NCBI RefSeq assembly: GCF_003865365.1 | Contig: NZ_RQVR01000004.1 | Coordinates: 62,001 to 126,000 of the forward strand | DNA length: 64,000 bases | Direction of reading: 5' to 3' | Source of the DNA: Flavobacterium macacae | GTDB taxonomy: Bacteria; Bacteroidota; Bacteroidia; Flavobacteriales; Flavobacteriaceae | Notes under the pieces: model-generated | Seen by the model: the letters and a program-made list of their open reading frames with translations, nothing else | The model's database searches: none | Told to the model about the DNA's origin: nothing | Part shown: piece after piece, positions 17,950 to 28,858 of the stretch | Numbering within the stretch: position 1 is the stretch's first letter | How the letters are laid out: every line of letters starts with the position of its first letter | Program-made: the position numbers and the translations under genes

Positions 17950-18273
17950 ATGTCAACATCAGCTTATTTAAGTACTTATGGAGTGAATTGCCAATCCTCT
18001 GATTGCACAGTTACTTTTTTAATTCCTGACAATTGTACTTTTACATTATCTCAAGATTCTGAGTCGACCCACCTTATAATAGTAGAATTAGGTCCAGATG
18101 AAAAAGATCCTTCAACAATATTTGAATCCGTCAACACTACATTTAATTATGAAGTAAACGGCGAATTATCAATTGCTTTTGTACTTCCTGATGTTACTAT
18201 TGCAATACCAGACGAAAACCCACATCTTCCTATAAAAAAACCAAGAATAATTATTAGTTCTTTAAAACAATAG
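17950..18273 (+). CDS. Small protein of unknown function inside a two-component operon
   Basis: A 107-residue protein that I do not recognise. It is Ser/Thr/Asp-rich with alternating hydrophobic residues suggesting beta strands (CTVTFLIPDNCTFTL, HLIIVELG, LSIAFVLPDVTIAIP), has two or three Cys near the start and ends with a basic PIKKPRIIISSLKQ. It has no signal peptide or membrane helix. It begins 15 bp after the regulator gene, and its stop codon is immediately followed by the kinase ATG, so it is translated as part of the signalling operon. A role as modulator or signal carrier is inference from position. Confidence 0.7.
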   Translation: MSTSAYLSTYGVNCQSSDCTVTFLIPDNCTFTLSQDSESTHLIIVELGPDEKDPSTIFESVNTTFNYEVNGELSIAFVLPDVTIAIPDENPHLPIKKPRIIISSLKQ

Positions 18274-20028
18274 ATGCGCGTATTCTATATAATTATAGTA
18301 TTAATTATAAATTTTCAGTGCTTTTCTCAGTCATTTGAGCAGAGTACTGATTCTATAAATATTTATATAAAAAAAAGAGAATACTTAAAAGCGCTTAATC
18401 TCTCTCGCAAAAAATCTAATGAATATTTAAGAAAAAAAAATCATGCAAATTTCTGCGAAATAACCTTATTAAAGTCGAAAATATATTTCTTGCTTAACGA
18501 TAAAGAAAAATCTTTTGAGAACCTTTTTCAAGTTTTAAAATTAACCGAAGAGCATAATCTAACAAAACTCAAGATTCAAACTTTAGAAGAAATTGGACAT
18601 CGTTATTTTTCGATTTTTGATTACGAAAAAGCAAAAGTTTACTATCACAGATCACTCTATCTTGGCAAAAAAAATAATCTTTTAGCACCCAATTCCTACA
18701 TTTATCAACGAATGTATGCGCTCCATTTTACGATTGAATCTGATAGTGCTTTTTATTATCTTGAGAAAGTTAGAATTGGAACACTTCAAAAAGGAAACAA
18801 TCTTGAATTCGCAGTAAATTACAATAATTATTACAGTTATTATTCTTCACAAGAAAAATATAGTATTGCTCGAAAATATTTAGACTCGGCGCTCATTTAT
18901 GCTGAGAAAAGTAACAACGCAACAATTATTACTACTGTTTTAAGCAACTTTGGCTACCATTATTTAGTAGTAGAAAAAGACTACGAAAAAGCAGTCGATG
19001 AATATCAAAAAATCATTCTTTTAAACCCACAAGACACAATTTCAACAGAAATGGCCGATGTTTTTATCAACATTTCTTATGGATATGAAATGCTGGGGGA
19101 TTACAAAAATGCACATGATTATTTCAATAGATACAACACACTAACCCAAAATATATATCAAGGAAATTTAAAACAAGCAATCAACGATGTGGAAACCAAA
19201 TACCGCATTGAAAAAATTGAAAACGAAAACAGGGAAAAACAGCAGATTTTTGAAGAAAAGCAAAAAAACAATCACAAAATTATACTGATTTTTATCGCTC
19301 TTTTCGCTTTCAGTACCATTCTTTTCTACTTCTTTTATCAAAACTTACGTCTTAAACAAAAAAATAAATTTATAGATTTAGACAGGCAAGTGAAACAAAA
19401 CATTATCAATGCCTCGATGGATGGCCAAGAAATCGAACGAAAAAACATTGCCAACATATTACACGACAGCATCAGCGCGCTTTTATCATCGTCAGGTCTT
19501 CATCTTTCCGCCTATATTGCCAATAATCCTGAAGAAAAATCTGAAGAAATACAAAAAGCAAGAGAGATCTTAAAGCAAGCACACGATAATGTGAGAGATC
19601 TTTCTCACGAATTATTACCTCCACTTTTGGCTAAGTTTGGACTCTTTCACGCTGTTCTAGATTTAAGCGAAAAAAATTCAAATTCTATCTTGCACTTTGA
19701 ATATTCAAGTTACGTTGCTGACGGCCGTCGTTACTCTGAAGAATTTGAAATGCGAATCTATTTCATTATTACAGAATTATTTAACAACATCATGAAACAC
19801 AGCAATGCCTCAAAAGCATTCATCACATTTGAAGAGATCGCAAACAGATTGCTCATTACCATCGAAGATGACGGAAAAGGTTTTAATTCCTCAAAAGAAA
19901 ATTCGAGCGACGGTTTTGGTCTTACCCAAATTAAATCAAGAATAAAACACTTAAAAGGAACAATCAATATCAACTCAAAAATAAATGCTGGTACATCAAT
20001 TACTATCAATCTTCCAGTTCCAAAATAG
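18274..20028 (+). CDS. TPR-containing sensor histidine kinase (HisKA_3 type)
   Basis: A 584-residue sensor kinase. A signal peptide (FYIIIVLIINFQCFSQ) is followed by tetratricopeptide-like helical repeats (about 20-300) that should lie in the periplasm, a coiled-coil stretch, one membrane helix (about 334-356), and a cytoplasmic kinase. The phospho-acceptor His is H397 in RKNIANILHDSIS, the HisKA_3 type found in NarX/DesK. The ATPase region has ELFNNIMKHSNAS (N box) and DDGKGF with GFGLTQIKSRI (G boxes). Its partner is the NarL-type regulator at 17275. The signal sensed is unknown. Confidence 0.92.
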   Translation: MRVFYIIIVLIINFQCFSQSFEQSTDSINIYIKKREYLKALNLSRKKSNEYLRKKNHANFCEITLLKSKIYFLLNDKEKSFENLFQVLKLTEEHNLTKLKIQTLEEIGHRYFSIFDYEKAKVYYHRSLYLGKKNNLLAPNSYIYQRMYALHFTIESDSAFYYLEKVRIGTLQKGNNLEFAVNYNNYYSYYSSQEKYSIARKYLDSALIYAEKSNNATIITTVLSNFGYHYLVVEKDYEKAVDEYQKIILLNPQDTISTEMADVFINISYGYEMLGDYKNAHDYFNRYNTLTQNIYQGNLKQAINDVETKYRIEKIENENREKQQIFEEKQKNNHKIILIFIALFAFSTILFYFFYQNLRLKQKNKFIDLDRQVKQNIINASMDGQEIERKNIANILHDSISALLSSSGLHLSAYIANNPEEKSEEIQKAREILKQAHDNVRDLSHELLPPLLAKFGLFHAVLDLSEKNSNSILHFEYSSYVADGRRYSEEFEMRIYFIITELFNNIMKHSNASKAFITFEEIANRLLITIEDDGKGFNSSKENSSDGFGLTQIKSRIKHLKGTININSKINAGTSITINLPVPK

Positions 20029-20060
20029 TTTTGAACGAAATTTAAGGCATTTTCAGCCAT

Positions 20061-20157
20061 CGCAATTCCCGCTGACGTTTCAATCTTTTATTTTTTTCAA
20101 CCTTAAATAAATTCAGGTTTTAAAAATAAAAGGATTTCCACTCACATCGGGGTTAGT
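20061..20157 (-). repeat. Dispersed structured repeat, copy 4 (minus strand)
   Basis: Read on the minus strand it begins TAACCCCGATG and ends CAGCGGGAATTG, matching the other copies. The internal stem CTTTTATTTTT pairs perfectly with AAAAATAAAAG and is capped by AACC/GGTT. The G-A-T-T-G before the 3' end is kept. It lies between convergent genes and is the only copy on the minus strand. Confidence 0.65.
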
Positions 20158-20193
20158 GAGCCATCCAATTACCTGTCTATAAACTTCCACAAA

Positions 20194-20691
20194 CTACGCC
20201 TTCTTGCCGATTTCAATTACCTCCAAATCCTTAATCTTGTCACCATCAATCACGAATCGAAGCATCGTTCGCACCTGATGAAATCCCGAAATGCCACAAG
20301 CACCAGGATTCATGTGCAAAAAATTATACTTTTTGTCCATCATCACTTTTAAAATGTGGGAATGCCCAGTAATAAACAGCTTAGGTGGATCTGCCACAAT
20401 GTCTTTAACAATATTCGGATTGTACTTTCCGGGATAACCGCCAATATGGGTAATCCAAACATCAACACCTTCACACATAAAACGGTTGTGCAACGGAAAT
20501 TCCATTCTGGCTTCATTGCTGTCTATATTTCCAAAAACAGCCCTCAAAGGTTTGTGTTTTTTAAGCGTATCCGTTACCGTCAGATCGCCAATATCTCCAG
20601 CATGCCAAACTTCATCCGCTTGGTCAACATATTTTAAAATAGTCGCGTCTAGGTGGCTGTGCGTGTCTGAAAGCAAAAGGATTTTTTTCAT
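20194..20691 (-). CDS. YfcE/MJ0936-type metallophosphoesterase
   Basis: A 165-residue phosphoesterase. The start at 20691 is chosen because it opens directly into KKILLLSDTHSH and the TAnnTTTG element at 20717-20724 lies between it and an upstream in-frame ATG at 20736. Metal-binding motifs are complete: SDTHSH, AGDIGD, FGNID, THIGG and ITGHSH. Relatives hydrolyse phosphodiesters in a Mn2+-dependent way with unclear physiological substrate. It stands alone and converges with the histidine kinase gene. Confidence 0.9.
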   Translation of the reverse strand: MKKILLLSDTHSHLDATILKYVDQADEVWHAGDIGDLTVTDTLKKHKPLRAVFGNIDSNEARMEFPLHNRFMCEGVDVWITHIGGYPGKYNPNIVKDIVADPPKLFITGHSHILKVMMDKKYNFLHMNPGACGISGFHQVRTMLRFVIDGDKIKDLEVIEIGKKA

Positions 20692-20716
20692 TGTTGTAAA
20701 AGAAGTTTCTAAGTTG

Positions 20717-20724
20717 CAAAGATA
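20717..20724 (-). promoter_or_regulatory. Promoter -7 element (TATCTTTG, minus strand)
   Basis: Minus-strand TATCTTTG followed by C, 25 bp before the ATG at 20691. It decides the start of the phosphoesterase. Confidence 0.65.
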
Positions 20725-20843
20725 CAACGTTGCCAATTAAATCTCTGTCATAAATAGCAATCTGCTTTTTAAAAACTAAGAAATTGGCTTTTAAAATTCA
20801 AAACTCTTATGAAAACTTTGCAATATCTATCTGTGAATCTTTG

Positions 20844-20851
20844 TAACTTTG
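20844..20851 (+). promoter_or_regulatory. Promoter -7 element (TAACTTTG) of truA
   Basis: TAACTTTG followed by C, 25 bp before the TTG start at 20877. A TTG is 23 bp upstream of it (20818-20820). Confidence 0.6.
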
Positions 20852-20876
20852 CTAATCAAAAACTTTACGCATAATC

Positions 20877-21623
20877 TTGAGATATTTCATCGAATTCGCT
20901 TACAACGGAAAAAATTACCACGGCTGGCAGTACCAGCCCAATGCAGCTTCTGTCCAAGAAACCTTGGGCAAGGCGGTTTCAGTTTTGCTTAGAAATGAAA
21001 CCGAACTTATGGGTGCGGGCCGAACTGACAGTGGCGTCCACGCCAGGCAAATGTTTGCCCATTTTGATACCGAAGCCGATTTCAATAAGAATACATTAGT
21101 CTCAAAATTAAACTCTTATTTACCAAAAGACATTGTTGTTTTTAATCTTCATCAAGTTGCCGACGAAGCCCACGCTCGTTTTGATGCAAAAAAAAGAACG
21201 TATGAATACCACATCCATACCTTTAAGGATGCTTTTGAAAACGAACAAAGCTGGTATTTGCATCAAAAATTAGATCTTGAAAAAATGAATCAAGGAGCCA
21301 AAATGCTCTTTGAATACCAAGATTTCCAATGCTTTTCAAAGGTCCATACCGATGTCATGACTTTTAATTGCAGTATTTTTGAAGCCCATTGGAAACAAGA
21401 TAGAAACCGAATTGTTTTTACCATCGCTGCCGACCGGTTTTTAAGAAACATGGTACGTGCCATCGTGGGAACTTTGACAGAAATCGGTTCAGGGAAAAAA
21501 AATCTGGAAGATTTAAGAACCATTATAGAAAATAAAGATCGAAACCAAGCAGGAGCTTCTGCCCCAGCCCACGGGCTTTTTTTAACCAAAGTAGAATATC
21601 CTTATATCAAAAAAAATGAATAA
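20877..21623 (+). CDS. truA: tRNA pseudouridine(38-40) synthase TruA
   Basis: A 248-residue enzyme converting uridine to pseudouridine at positions 38-40 of the tRNA anticodon arm. The TTG start gives the conserved N-terminus MRYFIEFAYNGKNYHGWQ. The catalytic Asp is D51 in AGRTDSGVHARQ, and the later motifs FSKVHTDV and FLRNMVRAIVGTL are present. Length matches the family. Its end overlaps the ABC transporter start by 8 bp. Confidence 0.95.
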   Translation: MRYFIEFAYNGKNYHGWQYQPNAASVQETLGKAVSVLLRNETELMGAGRTDSGVHARQMFAHFDTEADFNKNTLVSKLNSYLPKDIVVFNLHQVADEAHARFDAKKRTYEYHIHTFKDAFENEQSWYLHQKLDLEKMNQGAKMLFEYQDFQCFSKVHTDVMTFNCSIFEAHWKQDRNRIVFTIAADRFLRNMVRAIVGTLTEIGSGKKNLEDLRTIIENKDRNQAGASAPAHGLFLTKVEYPYIKKNE

Positions 21624-23391
21624 TAGCCCAAAAAATACGACCAAAAAAACCAATAACGTCAGTGTTTTTAAAAGGATAATGGAATACACAAAACCATACA
21701 AATCCAGGTATTACTGGGTGATCTTTTTTGCCATAACACTATCCGTTTTCGCAGCACTTCGCCCGTTTTTATTAAAGGAAACGGTGGATGAATACATTAC
21801 TCCCCAAGATTCAGTTGGATTATTGTATTACATTTTACTGATGGCCGGAGCTTTAATTATGGAGGTTATTTCGCAGTTTTATTTTGTATACTTGGCCAAC
21901 TGGCTGGGGCAAGATATCATTCGTGATATCCGCGTCAAGCTTTTTATCCATTTGATGAGTTTCAAGATGAAATATTTTGACAACGAACCTGTCGGAAAAT
22001 TAGTAACGCGCTCGGTTTTTGATATTGAATCGATCTCAAAAATTTTTAGCCAGGGACTTTTTATGATCATCAGTGACTTGCTGAAAATGATTGTCGTGTT
22101 GCTGTTTATGTTTTACATGAATTGGAAACTGACGCTGATCGTAATGTGCGCGATGCCGATTTTGGTGATTGCAACACGCGTTTTCCAGAAAAAGATGAAA
22201 GTGGCTTTTGAAGAAGTCCGCACCCAAATTTCAAACCTGAATACTTTTGTCCAAGAACGTGTTACCGGAATGAAAATCGTACAGCTTTTCTCTAGAGAAG
22301 ATATCGAATATGAAAAATTTAAAGTCATTAACGATAAACATAAAAAAGCGTGGATTAAAAACGTTTGGTACAACTCGATTTTCTTTCCAATTGCCGATAT
22401 CATTTCATCGATTTCCCTTGGTTTAGTCGTTTGGTATGGTGGTATGAATATTATCGCAGAAAACGGTTCCACTTCTTTCGGAGATTTATTTTCTTACACC
22501 ATGTTCATCGGCATGCTATACAATCCATTGCGACAAATTGCAGATAAATTCAATGAGATGCAAATGGGAATGATCGCTGCCAACCGTGTTTTTGAAGTTT
22601 TAGACATTAAAGAACACATTCAAGACAAAGGAAAAGAGGTCGCGCATATGTTCAACGGAAACATCGAATTTAACAACGTTCATTTCAGCTATACCGATAA
22701 AGAAGAAGTTTTAAAAGGAATCAATTTAGATGTAAAAGAAGGCGAAACTATTGCCATTGTTGGCGCTACCGGTGCTGGAAAATCCACAATTATCAACCTT
22801 TTGAACCGCTTTTATGAAATAAATTCAGGCGAAATTTTAATCGATAAAACTAATATTAAAGATTTTACCTTAGACAGTTTGAGAAACCAGATTGCCGTGG
22901 TTTTGCAAGACGTTTTTCTTTTTGCAGACACTATCCACAATAATATTACGCTTGAAAATCCTGAAATTTCAAGAGAGCAAGTCGTTAAAGCTGCAAAAAA
23001 AATTGGGGTCCATGATTTTATTATGACGCTGCCAAACGGTTATGATTACAACGTAAAAGAGCGCGGCGTAATGCTTTCATCGGGACAAAGACAGCTGATC
23101 GCTTTCTTGAGGGCTTTTGTCAGCAATCCAAGCATCTTGATTTTAGACGAAGCTACTTCTTCAATCGATTCTTATTCTGAAGACTTGATCCAACGAGCAA
23201 CAGAAACAATTACCAAAGGAAGAACTTCAATTGTGATCGCACACCGACTTGCAACCATCATCAATGCAGATAAAATTATTGTAATGGAAAAAGGCCACGT
23301 TGTGGAGCAAGGATCGCATTATCAGCTGATCAATCAAGAAGAAGGATATTATAAAAACTTATATTATTCCCAATTTGCAGTTGAAAATTAA
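21616..23391 (+). CDS. ABC exporter half, MdlB-like (intact catalytic Glu)
   Basis: A 591-residue ABC exporter half. Six transmembrane helices span about 20-320 and the nucleotide-binding domain about 345-585. Walker A is GATGAGKST, the signature is LSSGQRQLIAF instead of LSGGQ, Walker B is LILDEATSSID with catalytic Glu, and the His switch is in AHRL. The LSxGQRQL..F form is typical of the MdlB/YheH/TM288 side of heterodimeric exporters. The other half may be the gene at 53782. It overlaps truA by 8 bp. The substrate could be lipid, peptide or drug. Confidence 0.9.
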   Translation: MNNSPKNTTKKTNNVSVFKRIMEYTKPYKSRYYWVIFFAITLSVFAALRPFLLKETVDEYITPQDSVGLLYYILLMAGALIMEVISQFYFVYLANWLGQDIIRDIRVKLFIHLMSFKMKYFDNEPVGKLVTRSVFDIESISKIFSQGLFMIISDLLKMIVVLLFMFYMNWKLTLIVMCAMPILVIATRVFQKKMKVAFEEVRTQISNLNTFVQERVTGMKIVQLFSREDIEYEKFKVINDKHKKAWIKNVWYNSIFFPIADIISSISLGLVVWYGGMNIIAENGSTSFGDLFSYTMFIGMLYNPLRQIADKFNEMQMGMIAANRVFEVLDIKEHIQDKGKEVAHMFNGNIEFNNVHFSYTDKEEVLKGINLDVKEGETIAIVGATGAGKSTIINLLNRFYEINSGEILIDKTNIKDFTLDSLRNQIAVVLQDVFLFADTIHNNITLENPEISREQVVKAAKKIGVHDFIMTLPNGYDYNVKERGVMLSSGQRQLIAFLRAFVSNPSILILDEATSSIDSYSEDLIQRATETITKGRTSIVIAHRLATIINADKIIVMEKGHVVEQGSHYQLINQEEGYYKNLYYSQFAVEN

Positions 23392-23400
23392 AAAATACTC

Positions 23401-23437
23401 AAAAGCCTTTTGTAAATTAGCAAAAGGCTTTTTTTTA
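23401..23437 (+). terminator. Intrinsic terminator
   Basis: AAAAGCCTTTTG / CAAAAGGCTTTT perfect stem, 8-nt loop, followed by T-run. Ends the truA-ABC operon. Confidence 0.85.
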
Positions 23438-23488
23438 AAATCCCGATTTAACTTATAGTATTTTTACCATAAATAAATATTTTTCAAA

Positions 23489-23953
23489 ATGTCTGAAATA
23501 AGTACTATTCAAAAAACTTCATTACTAAAAAAATTATATCTGACTTTTTGGTCTACAAGCCTCATTATTTTTTTCATCGGAATTCCTTATAGAAATCAAC
23601 CAGATGAAAATATAGACATTAATTTTGTAGATACTTATTACGTCATAGCTTTTTTTCAGTTAACTACCTTTTTTGCCTTGTTTTACTTTTTAATCGGTTT
23701 TGGGTATTGGCTTGTAAACAGACTAAAAGGAAGATTGAACAAAATTTTATTATTTGTCCATGCAATTATTATGTTGGGAAGTTTTATTGCTATATTAATT
23801 ATATGGAATGTTATAGATGAATATGATATATTAAGAAACACAGCGTTTCTAATTAGCTTAACGCTAATGCTTTTTATCGCACAACCCATTTATGTAATCA
23901 ATCTAATGCTCGGATTATTCAATTGGAGAAAAGATAGAAAAGCGAAATTTTAA
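23489..23953 (+). CDS. Small four-helix membrane protein resembling a COX1 fragment
   Basis: A 154-residue integral membrane protein with helices at about 20-37, 50-72, 86-106 and 116-140. The segment INFVDTYYVIAFFQLTT resembles the DTYYVVAHFHY heme-copper oxidase subunit I motif, but the His residues that bind metal there are replaced (AFFQ). Short stand-alone proteins of this type seem to occur in Bacteroidota; no function is known to me. No oxidase genes are near. The resemblance could be coincidence. Confidence 0.6.
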   Translation: MSEISTIQKTSLLKKLYLTFWSTSLIIFFIGIPYRNQPDENIDINFVDTYYVIAFFQLTTFFALFYFLIGFGYWLVNRLKGRLNKILLFVHAIIMLGSFIAILIIWNVIDEYDILRNTAFLISLTLMLFIAQPIYVINLMLGLFNWRKDRKAKF

Positions 23954-24136
23954 TTTTGTTTTAAAGAAGCAATACTTAGGTAATAAAAAACAGAAGTAAA
24001 TTGTTCTACTATCATATTAACAATTTTCGCTATTACCATTTTAGTTTATTTTAATAAAAAAAGAAGACTATACAGATAGAAATTTTTGAATGAGAATAAA
24101 TGAATAAAAATAAAAAAAACAAGAAACAGAACTCGA

Positions 24137-24553
24137 TTAAACCTCTGTCTGATTACTCTCAATGTCAACAATCAAACGTTTCAAAATATTTTTCATTTCA
24201 GCTAATTCAGGAGTCCTAACTATAAAATCGGTTGTCCCTAATGATTTAAAAGCAGAAATAGTTACCTCACACATACTGTTTGAGTAAATAACGGTTCTAA
24301 TAAAATCAAAATTTTGGTCTGCTCTGATTTCTTGAAATAATTCAAGCCCGCTTTTATTAGGCAGATGCATATTTAAAAAAATAAGTTTTGGTAATTCTTG
24401 AGAATTATCGTTGAGATAATCCATAAATGAAATTGAATCTTTAAAATAATGAAAATTATAATCGATTTCTAACTCATCTAAAGCAATTTGAAAAATGTAT
24501 GTTTCATCTTGATCATTATCTACAAAAGCTATATTTTTTTTTTGAGGTGTCAT
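24137..24553 (-). CDS. Stand-alone receiver-like protein lacking the phospho-acceptor Asp
   Basis: A 138-residue single-domain receiver (Rcp1/CheY-like). The acidic pair region is VDNDQDE. The strand that should carry the phospho-acceptor reads FLNMHLPN, with Asn61 in the place of Asp. The switch Ser (IYSNS) is present, but the expected C-terminal Lys appears as a VRTPEL segment. It should therefore not be phosphorylated in the usual way. It is transcribed divergently from a second stand-alone receiver at 24759. No histidine kinase gene is beside it. Confidence 0.85.
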   Translation of the reverse strand: MTPQKKNIAFVDNDQDETYIFQIALDELEIDYNFHYFKDSISFMDYLNDNSQELPKLIFLNMHLPNKSGLELFQEIRADQNFDFIRTVIYSNSMCEVTISAFKSLGTTDFIVRTPELAEMKNILKRLIVDIESNQTEV

Positions 24554-24711
24554 AATTATTTAAGATTGTATAGTAAATTTAGTTCAATAAGTACAGCAAT
24601 TTTAAAAAAATAGCATATTTTTATATTTCTTTTATGACATTAAAAAGCGCAACATTATAATTATATAAAGTGAATATGGAAATTTTATAACATTTAACAA
24701 GTGTTTATTTT

Positions 24712-24719
24712 TACATTTG
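24712..24719 (+). promoter_or_regulatory. Promoter -7 element (TACATTTG)
   Basis: TACATTTG followed by C, directly before in-frame codons TTG 24717 and ATG 24723. It indicates that translation starts at ATG 24759. Confidence 0.6.
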
Positions 24720-24758
24720 CAGATGTTTCCCGTTCCAATTAATAATCTATTTTTTTCA

Positions 24759-25265
24759 ATGAGTTTCAACTCCCAAAAAATTAATATACTCTTAGCAGAC
24801 GATGATAATGAAGATCGCGAGCTTTTTGCCGAAGCGCTTCAAGAATCTGGTCTTGATTACAATTTAAAAACTTTCGAAAACGGAAAACAACTCGTCGATT
24901 ATTTAAACTCTCCTGACAAAGAAATTCCAAATCTTTTGTTCTTAGATTTAAATATGCCATTGCTTTCAGGCTTAGAATCTTTAAAAATTATTCGCGCAAA
25001 TGCAGCATTTGATCAAATGCCGGTGGCAATTTATTCTACTTCGTCTTCAGAAAATGATAAAAACAGCACTTTTGAAAACGGAGCTAATCTTTACATCAGC
25101 AAACCATCTGATTTTACCCAATTGAAAAAAATGCTGAAACAAGTTGTAATTATGCGTGATGATTTGGCAAATACTGAAATTGACAAAGACAAGTTTGTTT
25201 TCACCTTAGGCGTAATCGGAACACTGATTTATTTAAGCTCCATGGCTGGAAAGTTCTTCCACTAA
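24759..25265 (+). CDS. Stand-alone response regulator receiver with C-terminal hydrophobic tail
   Basis: Starting at 24759 the protein has 168 residues. It is a receiver of the Rcp1 type, with acidic residues in LLADDDNEDRELF, phospho-acceptor D63 in FLDLNMP, YSTSSS and the conserved Lys in YISKPS. After the domain, about residues 146-168 form a hydrophobic segment (FVFTLGVIGTLIYLSSMAG) long enough for a membrane helix, which is unusual for this class. The ATG at 24723 is rejected because it sits beside the -7 element. Divergent from the degenerate receiver at 24137. Confidence 0.85.
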   Translation: MSFNSQKINILLADDDNEDRELFAEALQESGLDYNLKTFENGKQLVDYLNSPDKEIPNLLFLDLNMPLLSGLESLKIIRANAAFDQMPVAIYSTSSSENDKNSTFENGANLYISKPSDFTQLKKMLKQVVIMRDDLANTEIDKDKFVFTLGVIGTLIYLSSMAGKFFH

Positions 25266-25280
25266 AAATAAAACAAAACA

Positions 25281-25319
25281 AAAAAACCGCAAACTGAAAT
25301 TCAATTTGCGGTTTTTTTA
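25281..25319 (+). terminator. Intrinsic terminator
   Basis: AAAAAACCGCAAA / TTTGCGGTTTTTTT stem around an 11-nt loop, 16 bp after the receiver gene. Confidence 0.85.
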
Positions 25320-27754
<2,435 letters not shown>

Positions 27755-27760
27755 GAATCA

Positions 27761-27795
27761 AAAAAAATCCCAATCAATTGATTGGGATTTTTTTT
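27761..27795. terminator. Bidirectional terminator after GH97 gene
   Basis: AAAAAAATCCCAATCAATTGATTGGGATTTTTTTT: near-perfect palindrome. A-run and T-run suit both convergent genes. Confidence 0.85.
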
Positions 27796-27810
27796 GATTA
27801 AAAAGTCAGA

Positions 27811-28191
27811 CTATTTTAAAACGTGATGCGCTAAAACTTTTTGCACTTCATACACGTTAACCGATTTATTAAATTGTTTTTTAATACTTGGAACTGCTTC
27901 GCTTGAAACCCATATTTTCAATTCTGCATCCAATTCAAAAGTTCCTGCGGTTTCTACACTAAAACGTGTAATCGCTTTGTAAGCAATCGATCTGTATTCT
28001 GTTTTACTTCCAGTGATACCTTGTTTTTCAACTAAAATCAATCGTTTGTTTGTAAAAATAAAAGTATCTCGAATCAATTTAAATCCCAATTCTATCACTT
28101 CTCCTTCCGTAAGAAGCATTTCATATTTTTTGTTCAATTCTTCAAGTCCAACTGAACCTGCGTTGCCTAATAATGCTGAAAACAATCCCAT
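27811..28191 (-). CDS. Bacterial PH-domain protein
   Basis: A 126-residue protein with a bacterial pleckstrin-homology fold (bPH-type; LTEGEVIELGFKLIRDTFIF, TNKRLILVEKQG, TEYRSIAYKAITRF). A Gly/Ala-rich start of about 15 residues precedes it. Similar small PH proteins are common in Bacteroidota and Firmicutes and are of unknown function; binding of membrane or protein partners is inferred from the fold. It lies 13 bp downstream of the lipoprotein gene at 28205-28750, probably in one operon. Confidence 0.75.
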   Translation of the reverse strand: MGLFSALLGNAGSVGLEELNKKYEMLLTEGEVIELGFKLIRDTFIFTNKRLILVEKQGITGSKTEYRSIAYKAITRFSVETAGTFELDAELKIWVSSEAVPSIKKQFNKSVNVYEVQKVLAHHVLK

Positions 28192-28204
28192 ATCTTTTTT
28201 TTAT

Positions 28205-28750
28205 TTATTCTTCTATTGAAAGCAAAGATTTTACAAATTTTCCGTTATTTCCAAATTCTTTTTCATAATTTTTTTTCGACTCTTCACCTTCATCAGCTAT
28301 TTTTATCGAAAGCTTTTTCTCCATTTTCCAGCGAGGTGACGTATCATAAATTGCTCCTTGAAACTTTTTCGATAATTGACCATCGGTTTGAATTTCAATA
28401 TTTCCAATGTAATAAACATTTGAATGTTCTGGAACAGAAATATTTGCATATCCTATCGGAAGATTTACAGAACCAAAAGGCGTATAAATCAATTTTATAA
28501 AATGATTTCCTTTTGGAACTTTCATAATCATTAATCCGTCTTGATTTAACTTATACGACAACACTCCCTTTTTATTTTCATCAAAATAAATCTTTGCGTT
28601 TTTAGTGATATCTTTCTCCTTATTCAAAATTTTAAACTGACCAATAATTACCGTTTCTGATTCTGAGACAACAGTATTTTTATCAAATTTTGAAGACTTG
28701 CAAGAAACAAGCGCGAAGGCAATTGCAAAAAAGTAATGTTTAGCTTTCAT
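28205..28750 (-). CDS. Hypothetical lipoprotein
   Basis: A 181-residue protein with a lipoprotein signal peptide (MKAKHYFFAIAFALVSCKSS, lipidation Cys17). The mature part is beta-rich: TVIIGQFKILNKEKD, KGVLSYKLNQDGLMIMKV and NVYYIGNIEIQTDGQ, followed by a helical C-terminus (about 145-181). The pattern recalls an Ig-like or carboxypeptidase-regulatory-like fold, but I do not recognise a family. Located upstream of the PH-domain gene on the same strand. Confidence 0.7.
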   Translation of the reverse strand: MKAKHYFFAIAFALVSCKSSKFDKNTVVSESETVIIGQFKILNKEKDITKNAKIYFDENKKGVLSYKLNQDGLMIMKVPKGNHFIKLIYTPFGSVNLPIGYANISVPEHSNVYYIGNIEIQTDGQLSKKFQGAIYDTSPRWKMEKKLSIKIADEGEESKKNYEKEFGNNGKFVKSLLSIEE

Positions 28751-28801
28751 AAAAAATTTCTTTGTGTAAATTTACATTTAATCCTTTAAACTTTTGACAA
28801 T

Positions 28802-28841
28802 AAAAAAAAACGGCTTACTTTAAAAAAGCAAGCCGTTTTTC
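28802..28841. terminator. Terminator (bidirectional)
   Basis: A9 then CGGCTTACTT / AAGCAAGCCG with one mismatch and TTTTT. It ends the minus-strand gene at 28859. Confidence 0.75.
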
Positions 28842-28858
28842 TCACAATAATAATAAAT

